64,000 nucleotides of DNA from Streptomyces sp. NBC_01217 (GCF_035994185.1 NZ_CP108538.1:7443501-7507500); one strand, 5' to 3'. Numbered from the stretch's first letter, positions 1-10,100 are shown. Made by a program: numbers and translations. The notes: generated by a model not told the origin, from the sequence alone.

Positions 1-405
1 CTGCACGGGGAGGAGCAGACCTCCTTCGTCGTGCTCATGCAGCCGCGCGGTGACCAGGCCGATGTGCTGTTGCGGGCCATCGACGACCTGGCGATGGGCG
101 AACTGAAGGAGGCCGCCCGGGAGGGTGCGGAGCCGGAGGGCAAGAATGCCCGGCAATCCGCCGAACTGGCGCTCGAAGTATCACTCGGAGCCCTGCGGCA
201 GGCGGGCTCCGAAGCGGTCGGACAGGTGATCGAGGAGCACCCGCTGGACAAGCTGAAGTCCGTGGTCGACGACGCGGAGGCGGACGAGGTCATCGTGCTG
301 ACCGCCCCGCACTACGTGGAAGAGTTCTTCCACCGGGACTGGGCGTCCCGGGCCCGGCACAAGGTCGGCGTCCCGGTGCTCAAGCTCTTCGCGCACAGCG
401 AATAG
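1..405 (+). CDS. Conserved small actinobacterial protein, 5' end outside the window
   Basis: The frame is open from base 1 to a TAG at 403-405, so the gene starts upstream of the window and only the last 134 codons are seen. The end reads ...HYVEEFFHRDWASRARHKVG and then VPVLKLFAHSE, a tail I recognise from short Streptomyces proteins next to murC. Relatives are sometimes labelled indole-3-glycerol phosphate synthase, but the short length and absence of a TIM-barrel pattern do not support that activity. The alternating beta-strand and helix pattern looks more like a universal-stress or Rossmann-like fold (inference). It lies 80 bp upstream of murC on the same strand. Function unknown. Confidence 0.75.
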   Translation: MHGEEQTSFVVLMQPRGDQADVLLRAIDDLAMGELKEAAREGAEPEGKNARQSAELALEVSLGALRQAGSEAVGQVIEEHPLDKLKSVVDDAEADEVIVLTAPHYVEEFFHRDWASRARHKVGVPVLKLFAHSE

Positions 406-420
406 GCTGTGCGGGTCTGA

Positions 421-472
421 TTGCAGCATCCGGTTGCAACCTCTGGTTGCAACTCCTGGCTTCAACTTCTGG
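421..472. repeat. Four imperfect 13-bp tandem repeats upstream of murC
   Basis: Copies begin at 421, 434, 447 and 460. Each follows the pattern (T/C)T(G/T)CA(A/G)C followed by a pyrimidine-rich stretch and GG: TTGCAGCATCCGG, TTGCAACCTCTGG, TTGCAACTCCTGG, CTTCAACTTCTGG. The array fills most of the gap between the upstream stop codon and the murC ribosome binding site. Role unknown; a regulatory or spacer role is possible. Confidence 0.85.
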
Positions 473-485
473 GGAGAGAACACGC

Positions 486-1880
486 ATGGCACCCGGTATT
501 CCTGCCGCCATGGAACGGCCGCACTTCATCGGCATCGGCGGCGCCGGAATGTCGGGCATCGCCAAGATCCTCACCCAGCGTGGCGCGAAGGTCGCGGGCA
601 GCGACGCCAAGGAGTCGGGAACCGCCCAGGCACTGCGGGCGCTGGGGGCGACCGTCCACATCGGGCACGCCGCCGCACATCTGGCGGACGACGCCTCGTG
701 CGTGGTCGTCTCCAGCGCCATCCGCCCCGACAACCCGGAGCTGGTGCGCGCCGCCGAGCTGTCGGTCCCCGTCGTGCACCGCTCCGACGCACTCGCCTCC
801 CTGATGGACGGACTGCGCGCCATCGCGGTGGCCGGGACGCACGGCAAGACGACCACCACATCGATGCTGGCCGTCGCCCTGTCCGAGCTGAACCTCGACC
901 CCTCGTACGCCATCGGCGGCGACCTCGCGGGCCCCGGCACCAACGCCACGCACGGCGAGGGCCGGATCTTCGTAGCCGAGGCGGACGAGAGCGACCGCAG
1001 CTTCCAGAAGTACGACCCCGAGGTCGCGATCGTCCTCAACGTCGAGCTGGACCACCACGCGAACTACGCCTCGATGGACGAGATCTACGAATCCTTCGAG
1101 ACGTTCGCCGGCAAGATCGTCCCCGATGGCACCCTGGTGATCTCCGCCGACCAGTCGGGCGCCGTCGAGCTGACGAAGCGGGTGCGCGCCCGGTCCTCGG
1201 TGAACGTCGTCACCTACGGCGAGTCCGAGACCGCCGACGTACGTGTCCACAAGATCACCCCGCGCGGCCTGACCAGCGAGGTCACGGTGATCCTGAACGG
1301 GAAGTACCTCACGTTCACGGTCTCCGTGCCCGGCCGCCACTACGCGCTCAACGCCGTGGCGGCCCTCGCCGCCGGTGTCGCCCTCGGTATCCCGGCGCAC
1401 AACCTGGCCTCGGCCCTCGGCAAGTACACCGGGGTCAAGCGCCGCCTCCAGCTCAAGGGCGAGGCCGCGGGCGTGCAGGTCATCGACTCCTACGCACACC
1501 ACCCCACCGAGATGACCGCGGACCTCGAAGCGATGCGCGGCGCCGCATCCGACGCCCGCATCCTGGTCGTCTTCCAGCCCCACCTCTTCTCCCGCACCCA
1601 GGAGCTGGGCGCCGAGATGGGCCAGGCTCTCGCGCTGGCCGACGCCTCCGTGGTCCTGGACATCTACCCGGCCCGCGAGGACCCGATCCCCGGGATCACC
1701 AGCGACCTGATCATCGACGCCGCGCGGTCCGCGGGCGCCGACGTCACCGCCGTCCACGACAAGGCGGCGGTCCCCGAGGCCGTCGCGGGAATGGCGAAGC
1801 CCGGCGACCTCGTTCTCACCATGGGCGCGGGCGACGTCACGGACCTCGGCCCGCAGATCCTGGACCACCTGTCGAGCTGA
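486..1880 (+). CDS. murC: UDP-N-acetylmuramate--L-alanine ligase MurC
   Basis: MurC adds L-alanine to UDP-MurNAc with ATP in the cytoplasm, the first amino-acid step of peptidoglycan synthesis. The 464-residue protein shows the N-terminal nucleotide-binding motif GIGGAGMSG (about residues 16-24), the Mur ligase ATP loop GTHGKTTT (about 117-124), the HHPTE motif and the C-terminal ligase domain with FQPHLFSRT. I chose ATG 486 because a GGGGAGAGAA ribosome binding site lies 6-15 bases upstream and the N-terminus MAPGIPAAMERPHF matches family members; the upstream in-frame ATG at 447 lies inside the 13-bp repeat array. msrB follows after 9 bp, suggesting cotranscription. murC lies outside the dcw cluster here, as is usual in Streptomyces. 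Confidence 0.97.
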   Translation: MAPGIPAAMERPHFIGIGGAGMSGIAKILTQRGAKVAGSDAKESGTAQALRALGATVHIGHAAAHLADDASCVVVSSAIRPDNPELVRAAELSVPVVHRSDALASLMDGLRAIAVAGTHGKTTTTSMLAVALSELNLDPSYAIGGDLAGPGTNATHGEGRIFVAEADESDRSFQKYDPEVAIVLNVELDHHANYASMDEIYESFETFAGKIVPDGTLVISADQSGAVELTKRVRARSSVNVVTYGESETADVRVHKITPRGLTSEVTVILNGKYLTFTVSVPGRHYALNAVAALAAGVALGIPAHNLASALGKYTGVKRRLQLKGEAAGVQVIDSYAHHPTEMTADLEAMRGAASDARILVVFQPHLFSRTQELGAEMGQALALADASVVLDIYPAREDPIPGITSDLIIDAARSAGADVTAVHDKAAVPEAVAGMAKPGDLVLTMGAGDVTDLGPQILDHLSS

Positions 1881-1889
1881 GGGAGCGAC

Positions 1890-2297
1890 GTGTCGTACGA
1901 CATCGAGAAGCCGGACGAGCAGTGGCGTGCGGAGCTGACGCCCGCCGAGTACGCGGTCCTGCGCCAGGCCGGCACCGAACCCGCCTTCGTCGGTGAATTC
2001 ACCGACACCAAGACCACGGGCGTCTACTCCTGCCGCGCCTGTGGCGCGGAGCTGTTCCGCTCCGACACCAAATTCGAGTCGCACTGCGGCTGGCCGTCCT
2101 TCTACGACCCGAAGGACACGGACGCGGTCGAACTGATCCAGGACCGCAGCCACGGCATGGTCCGCACCGAGGTCCGCTGCTCGCGCTGCGGATCGCACCT
2201 GGGCCATGTCTTCGAGGGCGAGGGCTACCCGACCCCGACGGACCAGCGGTACTGCATCAACTCGATCTCACTGCGCCTGACGCCCGACGAGGGCTGA
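1890..2297 (+). CDS. msrB: Peptide-methionine (R)-S-oxide reductase MsrB
   Basis: MsrB reduces the R epimer of methionine sulfoxide in oxidised proteins. The 135-residue protein has the two zinc-binding CxxC pairs (C48/C51 in SCRACG, C97/C100 in CSRCG) and the catalytic cysteine C122 in RYCINS. The pattern HCGWPSF and GHVF are family hallmarks. Start is GTG 1890, preceded by GAGGGAGCGAC; it follows the murC stop by only 9 bp, so the two are probably one transcript. Length is normal for the family. Confidence 0.96.
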   Translation: MSYDIEKPDEQWRAELTPAEYAVLRQAGTEPAFVGEFTDTKTTGVYSCRACGAELFRSDTKFESHCGWPSFYDPKDTDAVELIQDRSHGMVRTEVRCSRCGSHLGHVFEGEGYPTPTDQRYCINSISLRLTPDEG

Positions 2298-2315
2298 CGG
2301 CCACGACCCGATCGG

Positions 2316-2338
2316 GGGCTGACGCCCGGCGTCAGCCC
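2316..2338. terminator. Hairpin between convergent msrB and the Cys-rich gene
   Basis: A perfect 9-bp stem, GGGCTGACG (2316-2324) and CGTCAGCCC (2330-2338), closes a CCCGG loop. It lies 18 bp after the msrB stop and overlaps the stop codon of the minus-strand gene, so it could end transcription from both sides. There is no U-run, as is common in Streptomyces. Confidence 0.6.
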
Positions 2339-2820
2339 TCGTCGTCGTTCTCGGGGTTCTCGTTGTCCTTGGGGTTCTCCTGCCGCAGCAGCGGATGGGC
2401 GACACCCGGGAAGACCCGGGCCCGCACGACCGGCTCCGCGGAACCGCCCCGGACCACCGTCTCGGCGACGCCCCAGGGCCGGCCGGGCAGCACGACGGTC
2501 AGGATGTACGAGGACGCGCAGCCCATGCAGTCGTAACGGTCCGCCCAGGTCTCCACATCCGTGACGCTGCCGGGGTACCGCGCCACGTGCCGGTGCAGCG
2601 CGTGGCAGCGCTCGCACCGCTCGCCGGGCTCGCACGTGCCGCCGCAGGGGCACGGTACGTCGAGCGAGTCGGCGGGGTGCCAGCGCTGGGTGAGGACGGC
2701 CTCACGCGTGGCGCCCATGTCCTTCATCGCCTTCAGATTGCGGGCGGCGACGTTGTACGACTCTCCGGTCGCGGCCATCCGGTCCCGGATGACGTCCTTG
2801 CGTCCGCGGTTCGTCGTCAT
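2332..2820 (-). CDS. Small Cys-rich protein with SYNVAAR N-terminal motif
   Basis: I do not recognise a named family with certainty. The 162-residue protein begins with a basic helix containing IRDRMAATGESYNVAARNL, a segment seen at the start of many short Streptomyces proteins of unknown role. The middle has a CPCGGTCEPGERCERC cluster plus CMGC further on, which suggests one or two zinc ribbons. The C-terminus is acidic and low in complexity (NPKDNENPENDDEG). A very good AGGAGGAAC ribbosome binding site precedes ATG 2820. It is convergent with msrB. A regulatory or nucleic-acid-binding role would be a guess. Confidence 0.75.
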   Translation of the reverse strand: MTTNRGRKDVIRDRMAATGESYNVAARNLKAMKDMGATREAVLTQRWHPADSLDVPCPCGGTCEPGERCERCHALHRHVARYPGSVTDVETWADRYDCMGCASSYILTVVLPGRPWGVAETVVRGGSAEPVVRARVFPGVAHPLLRQENPKDNENPENDDEG

Positions 2821-2942
2821 CTGTTCCTCCTGGGGGTGTCACGCAGCCCGCCGGGAGCACACGAGATCGGTATGTCACACGGTACCGGTCACCCCGGGCG
2901 GGCCATGACACCCAGGGCTCCACGGGGCCGCTTGCGCTGCCG

Positions 2943-5393
2943 CTACAGCGCCCGCCGCACCCGTGCCGTCAGTCTGCTGCCGAGCCGCCTGCCGAGGCCG
3001 CTCGGCCGGTTCCACGCCCGGAACGCCTCCGCCGTGCGGCTGCTGCCCGTGCGCTCGGCGGCCTCCTCCACCGCCCCCACCTCATCGGCGGACAGACCGC
3101 GCACCACCGGCCGCAGCACCTGCGCCAGCAGTGCGGTACGGGTCTCGCTCCAGGCGCGGCCCGCGTGCGGATGGGAGCTCCAGACGGTGAAACAGTCGGC
3201 CACATAGGACGGGTCGGAGCGCAGCCGGGTCAGGACCGTGTCCTGCCGGGCGATCCTGCCGTAGGCCGCGACGAGATCCGCGTCGTCGCTGTGGACGAAC
3301 GCGTACAGCTCCGCCTCGGGCCGGTCCGCGGCGAGCAGCTTCCCGGCCAGCGCGCCGAACGCCTGGTCGCGTACGCCCGGCTCCACCGGTTCGGCCCCGG
3401 CGCGCAGCCTGAGCGCCCGTTCCGCCCAGCCGGGCTCAGCCGCCCCCGACCGCACGTCCCGCGCGAACTCCAGGAGCAGCAGGGCGCCGCGCACCCGGGC
3501 GTCGAGTTCCAGAGGGAAGCCGCGCAGCAGGTCGTGGGCGAGTTCGGGGGCCTCCTCGTCGTCGGCTGGGGCGCCGAGCGCCGCCGCCACGAGAGCGGAC
3601 CACGTACCGGCCGTGCGGTGCGCGTCGGAGGTGGTTCCGCCCAGCAGCTGCCGGGCCTCGCCGGCCGTGGGCGTCTCCTCGCCCCACACAAGCCCCATCC
3701 CGGTCCGCAGTACCAGGGGTTCGGTGAAAGGTGACATTCCACCGGCGCGGACCAGCGTGTGCAGGACCTTCATCCGGTCGCCGCCGCCCGCCCTGGCGGC
3801 CGGCGCTGCCGCGCACATCCGCAGATGCGGCAGCGCCTGCGTTCCTGTGAAGGGCAGAGCGACCCCGGTCAGCAGCCGCTCCGTCGCCGCGGGATCGTGC
3901 GGCGCGATCCGGTCCAGTTCGCCCAGCAGCGCCGTACGGACGTCGAACTGCTCGTCCAGGAGGTCGAGCAGCACCGGCGCGCAGTCCGTCGCCCCTTCGT
4001 TCAGCAGCGACCTGGCCATGCGGCGTACGACATCGGGGAGCAGGTCCGCGCAGTCCACATCGAGCAGCCGCGCGATCCGCAGCAGCTGCACTGCGCGTGC
4101 CACACCCCGGCCCGGCACGGTGGGCGTGGTCGCCGCGGTGGTCGCACCGGTGGCGAGTTCGGTACGCAGGTCGTCGCCCAGGGCCGCGACGAGTGCCGCT
4201 GCGGCACGCTCACCGACCGGTTCGGCGAAGGCCGAGCGCGCGGGCGGTTCGAGTGCGACATCGCCACCGCGTACCGCCTCCGTCACCAGCAGAGCGGCGA
4301 GCGATGCGGTCGTGGCGGCGGGGGACCGCCCGTCCAGAGCCGTCAACAGGCTTGAGACACCGGTGAGTTCGTCCGTGGTGCGGTCGATGCCGGGAGCGGT
4401 CAGCGCGTCGGTCAGCTGCCGCGTCCGCTCCTCGTCCAGCGCGTACGGCCGCTCGGCGGCCCACTTCGCGGCTGCGGCACGCCCGGCGGGGCCGAGCGCG
4501 ACGCCCGCGCAGAGCGCCGTGACGGCGAGCGGTCCGGCGGCGAAGGGCTCGCCGGGCAGCTCCGCCGCCGTCCGGAACAGCTCCGGGGACCGGCTGCGCC
4601 AGATCCTGGCGCAGGTCTCGGCCCAGGCGTCGTCCACCGCCCCTTCGGGGCGCGCCCCGGTGCAGGTGTGCACCCGCAAGGCGATGCCGGAGCCGCCGGG
4701 CCCCGGTGCGTCCTGCGGCAGCACCCCGACGATCTGGTACGGGGACCGCGCGGGACGCCGGGTGTAGGTCGTGAAGGTCAGCCGTCGCGCGTGCTCCGGC
4801 GGGAGCACGGCCCCGGCGAGCGCGATCCACCGGGCCACGTCCGCGCTCTGCCGCTCCACGAGAACCAGGCGTGCCGAGGACGGTTCCTCGCTCACCCGGC
4901 GCAGATCGGCGAAGACCGCCGCCAGCCAGGGGCTCCGGGAGACCGCGAAGTCATTGAGCGCCTCGGGCCCGAAGGAGGCGGAGGCGGGCAGGGAGGCTAT
5001 TCGGCCGGGCGTACCGCCGCTTGGTGCGGTGGCGGCCCAGTTCGGCGACCGCCACGCGGTGATCGGCAGTGCGTCGCCCGGCAGTTGGGTACCGGCGGGG
5101 AGATGTACGGCGTGCGCGTGGAAACGTCCGGCGCCGGGGCCGCCGAGGGCCACCGTACGGCTCAGCAGATGGCTGCCGTCGGACAGTGCGCTGAAGCTGA
5201 ACGCCTCGGGGAACGCGCGGAGTTCGGAGGTGGTCGGGTGGTACGGGGCCCCGGGCGGCGGTTCGTAGCCGAGGAGTTGCTCGGCCTCGGCCAGCACCGG
5301 TGTGGGGATCCCGGCGCTGACCGCCGTGAACCGTGCGTCGCCCCCGTCGTCCCCCGCAGAGGCAGAGGTGTAGTGCAACTGCGCGAGGCTCAT
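2943..5393 (-). CDS. GTPase-associated protein 1 (GAP1)-like protein
   Basis: The 816-residue protein starts MSLAQLHYTSA and continues with FTAVSAGIP, LLGYEPP and SDGSHLLSRTVALGG, the N-terminal pattern of the family named GTPase-associated protein 1. That family has been described as a component of bacterial conflict systems built around TRAFAC GTPases (family knowledge). The remaining two thirds are helical, rich in Ala, Leu and Arg, like helical-repeat scaffolds. No GTPase, VMAP or caspase-like partner is encoded next to it in this window, so it looks solitary. Start ATG 5393 has GAGGGCC upstream. Cytoplasmic; no membrane segments seen. Confidence 0.7.
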   Translation of the reverse strand: MSLAQLHYTSASAGDDGGDARFTAVSAGIPTPVLAEAEQLLGYEPPPGAPYHPTTSELRAFPEAFSFSALSDGSHLLSRTVALGGPGAGRFHAHAVHLPAGTQLPGDALPITAWRSPNWAATAPSGGTPGRIASLPASASFGPEALNDFAVSRSPWLAAVFADLRRVSEEPSSARLVLVERQSADVARWIALAGAVLPPEHARRLTFTTYTRRPARSPYQIVGVLPQDAPGPGGSGIALRVHTCTGARPEGAVDDAWAETCARIWRSRSPELFRTAAELPGEPFAAGPLAVTALCAGVALGPAGRAAAAKWAAERPYALDEERTRQLTDALTAPGIDRTTDELTGVSSLLTALDGRSPAATTASLAALLVTEAVRGGDVALEPPARSAFAEPVGERAAAALVAALGDDLRTELATGATTAATTPTVPGRGVARAVQLLRIARLLDVDCADLLPDVVRRMARSLLNEGATDCAPVLLDLLDEQFDVRTALLGELDRIAPHDPAATERLLTGVALPFTGTQALPHLRMCAAAPAARAGGGDRMKVLHTLVRAGGMSPFTEPLVLRTGMGLVWGEETPTAGEARQLLGGTTSDAHRTAGTWSALVAAALGAPADDEEAPELAHDLLRGFPLELDARVRGALLLLEFARDVRSGAAEPGWAERALRLRAGAEPVEPGVRDQAFGALAGKLLAADRPEAELYAFVHSDDADLVAAYGRIARQDTVLTRLRSDPSYVADCFTVWSSHPHAGRAWSETRTALLAQVLRPVVRGLSADEVGAVEEAAERTGSSRTAEAFRAWNRPSGLGRRLGSRLTARVRRAL

Positions 5394-5606
5394 GCGTCGG
5401 CCCTCTTCGTCCTTGCCGCGAACGTCCCCGTACCGTCAACACGCTCGCTCCGTCGGCCGTCGAGGGCAGGCCATCCGGGCGCAGCGACGACCCCGGCGGG
5501 GAGCGGTCCGCAATCGCGGGAGCGACGCTATCAAGGCGCGCCGCCCCCGCATGCACCCTGGCGAAAGGCCTCAGGGGCAAGTGACCGGCGTTTGCCGGCC
5601 GCGCCT

Positions 5607-6140
5607 CTAGTTACAAGGGAAAACGTAGTCGGACGAGTAGTTGATGAAGAGGCTGCTGGAGGACGTTCCCATCTTTGCGGTCACCGGTGCGCAGGCGAAG
5701 CTGGAGACGTAGACCGGGCCCGCGTACTCGCTGAAGTTGCCCGTGTCGGTGTCGCAGCCCGTGCCGTCCACCTTGCAGACCTTCAGGTACATGTACCGCG
5801 AGGCGCCCACGTTGTTGTCGAGGATCGCGCAGCCCTTGCCGCCGTTCTCATACGCGAACAGGGTGGCCAGGCGCAGCTGGGGATCGGTTCCCAGCGGGAG
5901 AGGAATCCCCTTGCTCAGCGTGTATCCGGTTCCGCACACGTTCGCGGCGGCGGCCACGGCCTGCGGGTCGGACTGGGCGATGGCCCGGGTCGTGGCGTCG
6001 GCGGTCTCCGCGACCTGCACGGCGGCATTCTCGGACGAGGCGCTGGGCCGCTCCGCGGCCGACGCCTGCGGTGCGGCGAGAGCGACGACCGCGATGACGG
6101 CCAGTGCGGCGGAGACGGTGGACCTGAGTGTGTTGAACAT
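5607..6140 (-). CDS. Secreted SapA-like (spore-associated protein A family) protein
   Basis: The 177-residue protein has a Sec signal peptide (MFNTLRSTVSAALAVIAVVA, probable cleavage after ASA at residue 28). The mature part holds six cysteines (VCGTGY, GCAIL, KVCKV, GCDTD, FACAP, FPC) and the segment DTGNFSEYAGPVYV, which matches the layout of spore-associated protein A of Streptomyces. I chose ATG 6140 because GGGAGGGG sits 9-16 bases upstream; in-frame codons further upstream lack a signal peptide. Three disulfides are likely. Such proteins are found on aerial hyphae or spores; the molecular role is unknown. Confidence 0.8.
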   Translation of the reverse strand: MFNTLRSTVSAALAVIAVVALAAPQASAAERPSASSENAAVQVAETADATTRAIAQSDPQAVAAAANVCGTGYTLSKGIPLPLGTDPQLRLATLFAYENGGKGCAILDNNVGASRYMYLKVCKVDGTGCDTDTGNFSEYAGPVYVSSFACAPVTAKMGTSSSSLFINYSSDYVFPCN

Positions 6141-6875
6141 GGAGTTTCCCCTCCCGTTGAAGCGGATGAACGTGATCGCTGCAAACGTTGGAAATTTATG
6201 CGGAGCCTGTGTTTTCGAGTAAGAGTCCATACCGGCCATCGGAGCGCGCAGAGGCGCTTCTGGCTCTGTGTATGTGCAGGTCGGGTGGGTGGGCCGCCGT
6301 AATGCACGCATAAAACGATCAATTTGGCTCGGCGCGGTGCACGCAGCGTTGTGGTGTGGCGCCGATCACAACATTTCCATGCCGTTGTGCTCGCGTGAAG
6401 ACGCGAGGCGGGCAGCCGGGGCCGCCCGGGCAACTCCCCTTGAACGGAACTTAATTGGGGTGGCGCGAGGCGGGTGTCATCGGCCGGAGCCGGTATCCGT
6501 CCATGGCTTGAAAACAACCAGGGGTCGATGAGCTGCTGACAGCAACGGGTCGTGAGGCCGCGTGAAGGGAGCCTGCTGCTGCGCGAGGAGCTCCGCTCCC
6601 GGACGGGCGTGAAGTTCCTGGTAGGAACCGGTCTGCTGAGATCAAGTCCGCTGCCCGTGGCTTCACGTGACGATCAGTGTCACATACCGTGCACACCGCA
6701 CTTCGACCGGAGCGTCATCGAGCACTTCTCCAGCGTGCGGGGAGCTGGGCGCCGCCGACGTCGCACCCGCAAGAATTGCCGACGGTACCCGGATCGCCCA
6801 ACTCGCCGTCGACAACGTGCTGTCGAAGCGCACCCGCTACCGGTGTCTCCACTGATTCTTCGGAGCTGATGTGGC

Positions 6876-6907
6876 TGTGCCGCGCCCATGGTTATGGGCG
6901 CGGCACA
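6876..6907. terminator. 14-bp perfect stem-loop in decayed region
   Basis: TGTGCCGCGCCCAT (6876-6889) and its exact reverse complement (6894-6907) close a four-base GGTT loop. No U-run follows. It starts 13 bases beyond the TAA (6920-6922, minus strand) of a residual reading frame, which fits an old terminator. Confidence 0.65.
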
Positions 6908-6919
6908 CGATCGGTGGGG

Positions 6920-6985
6920 TTAGCTGATGGCTTGGAAGTCTTGCCAGCCGCCGGTGCCGACGGCTACTCCGCTGAAAGCCCGGCG
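6920..6985 (-). pseudogene. Possible 3' remnant of a lost minus-strand gene
   Basis: Read on the minus strand, this piece ends in AFSGVAVGTGGWQDFQAIS and a TAA, directly followed by the 14-bp stem-loop. The upstream part has no sensible continuation. The layout of a plausible protein tail, a stop and a hairpin suggests the end of a secreted or repeat-type protein whose body was deleted. Very short, so weak evidence. Confidence 0.3.
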
Positions 6986-7158
6986 ACCGCACCCGGAAAG
7001 ACAACAGCTTCTCAACTCTCCTGCCGGGGAAAGATCATCCTCTATTCACGCCTGCCGCCCTCTGGGTACCATCCTGCCCCCAAGTTCGGACTTTTGTTCT
7101 ATGTTCGGACCCATTGTTTGAGCGACCGTCAGGTTCGAGGGCGCGAGGCCGCTGAGTC

Positions 7159-10100
7159 ATGCCGGCCCCGCCGCAGCCTTCGGTCGGCTCCCTGGCCAGA
7201 AGTGGTATTCCATTGCGCTCCAGACCCCCGGGGTCTCCCAGACCCCTGCTTAGACTCTCCCGCCTGACAGGCCGTTTGCTCCCGCCGTTGCTCGCCATGG
7301 CCTTGTTGGCGGGGGTGGGTGTGAGCACCGAATACACGGCACCGCCGACCGAGTTGGCCGCCGACTACGATTGGTACGAGGACACCGCCGCCGAGCAGTT
7401 GCGGCAGGATCAGTGCCTGATGAGCGACGTATTGCGGCTGGGCGGGCCGGCCATGGCCGTCAGCGCGCAGGACGCTCTCAACCAGAGTCCGGAGCGGCTG
7501 CGGGAGTTGGCGAACCGGGACTACTGGGAAGACACGCCGCTCGCCACCGCGTACCAGTCGGACCGGGATGCCGCATCTGCTGAGCTGGACCGGCTCGACG
7601 CGCTTCACGACAGCTGGAAGATATCCGGGCTCGAGACGCCCGGGGGCTTTGGTTCTGTCGCCGACTTCGAGTGGCCGCCCGGGACCAGCGGTGACGACGG
7701 TGAGGACTTCCATTCCCAGACCGGTCTCATGGGGTGGATCGCCGACCGGTTCTGGAAGGACGAGAGCGACTTCTACGAGGACGCGACTCCGCCGGCGGAC
7801 GCGGAGACCGTCGCTGCGGTCAAGGCTCTGGGACAGCCGCTGTACGGCAGCGAACCCGACCCGTCCCTGCCGGACTGGGACCGACAGCTCGCCCTGCGGT
7901 CCGCCTACGAGCACCTGACGGACTGGAGCCTGGAGCCGACCGGCGCGGACAACGCCCGCCTCTTCCTGAGCTCGGGCGGCTTCCCGGACAAGGCGCCGGT
8001 GCCGGGTACCGCCGAGCACCGGGTCGCGGTCGAGGACCTCAAGTCCCGTTTCGCCGCCTGTGCGTGGCGTGATCCGATGGACCCGGAGAAGGTCCTGGGC
8101 GAGGTCTCCGCGACCGCCGGGGCGGAGTGGCAGCAGGAAGTCGGTTCGCAGGCCGCCAAGCGCAACGACATCCTGACCGCGAACAAGAACGCCGTCCAGG
8201 CGCTGACCATGGCATCCGAGTCGATGGGCAAGATACTCGGACACTCGTGGGTCGCCGACCACATCACCCGCTGGCAGGATTACTGGTCCTCGGGCGGCAT
8301 TGGTTGGATCGGTACCTCCCCGATGGCCGTCCAGATCCCGGGTGCGACCGGCAAGTGCCTGGGTGTGCAGGGTTCCGGCACCGCGAACGGCACGGCTGTC
8401 GAGGTCGTCGCCTGCTCCACGGCAGCCGCCCAGCAGTGGAGGATCAACGGGGGCTACGGCGAGGGCTACAGCCTGCAGAACGTCAACTCGCAGAAGTGCC
8501 TCGACGTCGCCACCAACCAGACGAAGATCCAGATCTGGACCTGCAACGGCACGCCCATGCAGACGTGGAAGTTCAGCGCCCGGGTCAGCGCGACCCTGCA
8601 GAACCTGGGGGCGAACAAGTGCCTGAACTTCCCCACGTACACCGCCGGGCAGGACGCGCTCGCGGCCGCCTGCAGCACCGCTGCCACGCAGAAGGTGCTG
8701 TTCAAGGTCTCCGAGCACAACGGCAGCGTTCCGCCGTCCACGGAGTTCACCAAGGCGTCACAGCGGCTGAGCGCCGCGCGCGCAGGAGCGCAGGCCGAGC
8801 TGGCCGAGCTCAAGCGCCAGGCGACGGCCGCGACGGCCGCCCAGACCGCCAGCGCCACCGCCGAACAGGCGGCGTACGCGATCGCGGACGCCAACGGGGC
8901 GCCGCGGGGTCGCGGTCTGCTGGTAGGCCAGCAGAAGGCGCAGGTCACGCAGGGAGTAGCGGCCGCGGTCGCGGCGCTGGTGAAGGCCGGCGAGACCGCC
9001 GAGGCGGCCACCCGGGCGGCTGTCGCGGACAGCGCCACGATTGCCCAGCGGGCGCTGGCGCAGGCCGCGCAGTCCAAGGCGGAGTTCCGCAAGCAGGCGG
9101 CCTACCGGGCCGAACTGCAGGCCCAGGCGGCCGCGGACGCGGCCAAGCTGCACCGTGACAACGCCAAGAAGGACAAGGAGCTGGCCGAGGCCAAGCTCGC
9201 CGAGTCCCTGGCCGCGGAGGCAGACGCGAAAACGGCGGCGGCCGAGGCGCACGCCAAGCGGCTGAAGGCCGAGGCCGAAGAGGCTACGGCGAAGGCGGAG
9301 AAGGAGACCGCCGACCTCAAAAAGTCGGAGGCGGCCCAACACCGGCAGACCGCGGAAGCCGAAGCGGCCAACGCCGAGGCAGCCAAGGGCAGGGCCGAGA
9401 CGGCGGAGGCCACGGCGGTGGCCCGGAAGAACGACGCCGAAACTGCGAAGGATCGTGCCGGGGAACTGCGCGACGACGCGTGGGACGCCCAGCAGAAGGC
9501 GGACGCGGCGCGCGCCAAGGCCGACGCCAAGGAGGCCTACGCCGAATCCCTGGAAGCGGGGGAAGCGGCGGACGCCGCGCGGGCGGCTGCCAATGAGGCC
9601 GACCAGCACGCGAACGACGCCGAGGCGGCGGCCGGCCGGGCTCGAACTGCGGCCGACGCGGCCACCCAGGCGGCAGCGGACGCGGACGCGGCGGCGACCC
9701 GTGCGGAGGCCGCCGCCAAGCGCTCCCGCGCAGCCGCGGACGACGCGCAGGCGGCAAAGCTGAAGGCGGACGCCGCGGTGCGCACCGCGACCAGCGCCGC
9801 CGCCGACGCCATCGACGCCTCCGAGCACGCCTCGGCCGAGGCCGCGTTGTCGGTCAAGGCGGCCAACGAGGCCGAGGCACAGGCGAAGACGGCCAAAGCC
9901 GAGGCGGACGCGGCCAAGGCCGAGGCCGACAAGGCCACCGTCGCCGCAGCGAAGGCGGCAGGGTTCGCCTATGTCACCGCGCAGGCCGCGGTGGACGCCG
10001 GGAACTCGGCCGCGCAGGTCGCAGCTCCCGCGAACGACGCGATCCAGCTCGGCTCGCCCTACGTCACCAAGGACTCGGCCGCCTCTCTGGTGGTCCTGTC

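Larger units (their letters stand above)
6141..7158. other. 1-kb stretch without an intact gene, decayed
   Basis: No open frame here has a start, ribosome site and codon bias that I trust. Near 6312-6460 the base composition drops in GC and probably carries the promoter of the SapA-like gene. A possible minus-strand gene end and a strong hairpin are listed separately. From about 7000 to 7150 the DNA is again less GC-rich and probably holds the promoter of the large toxin gene at 7159. Confidence 0.6.

Noticed and set aside
1..405. Indole-3-glycerol phosphate synthase
   Set aside because: Relatives sometimes carry this label, but the visible protein is short and lacks the TIM-barrel phosphate-binding motifs.
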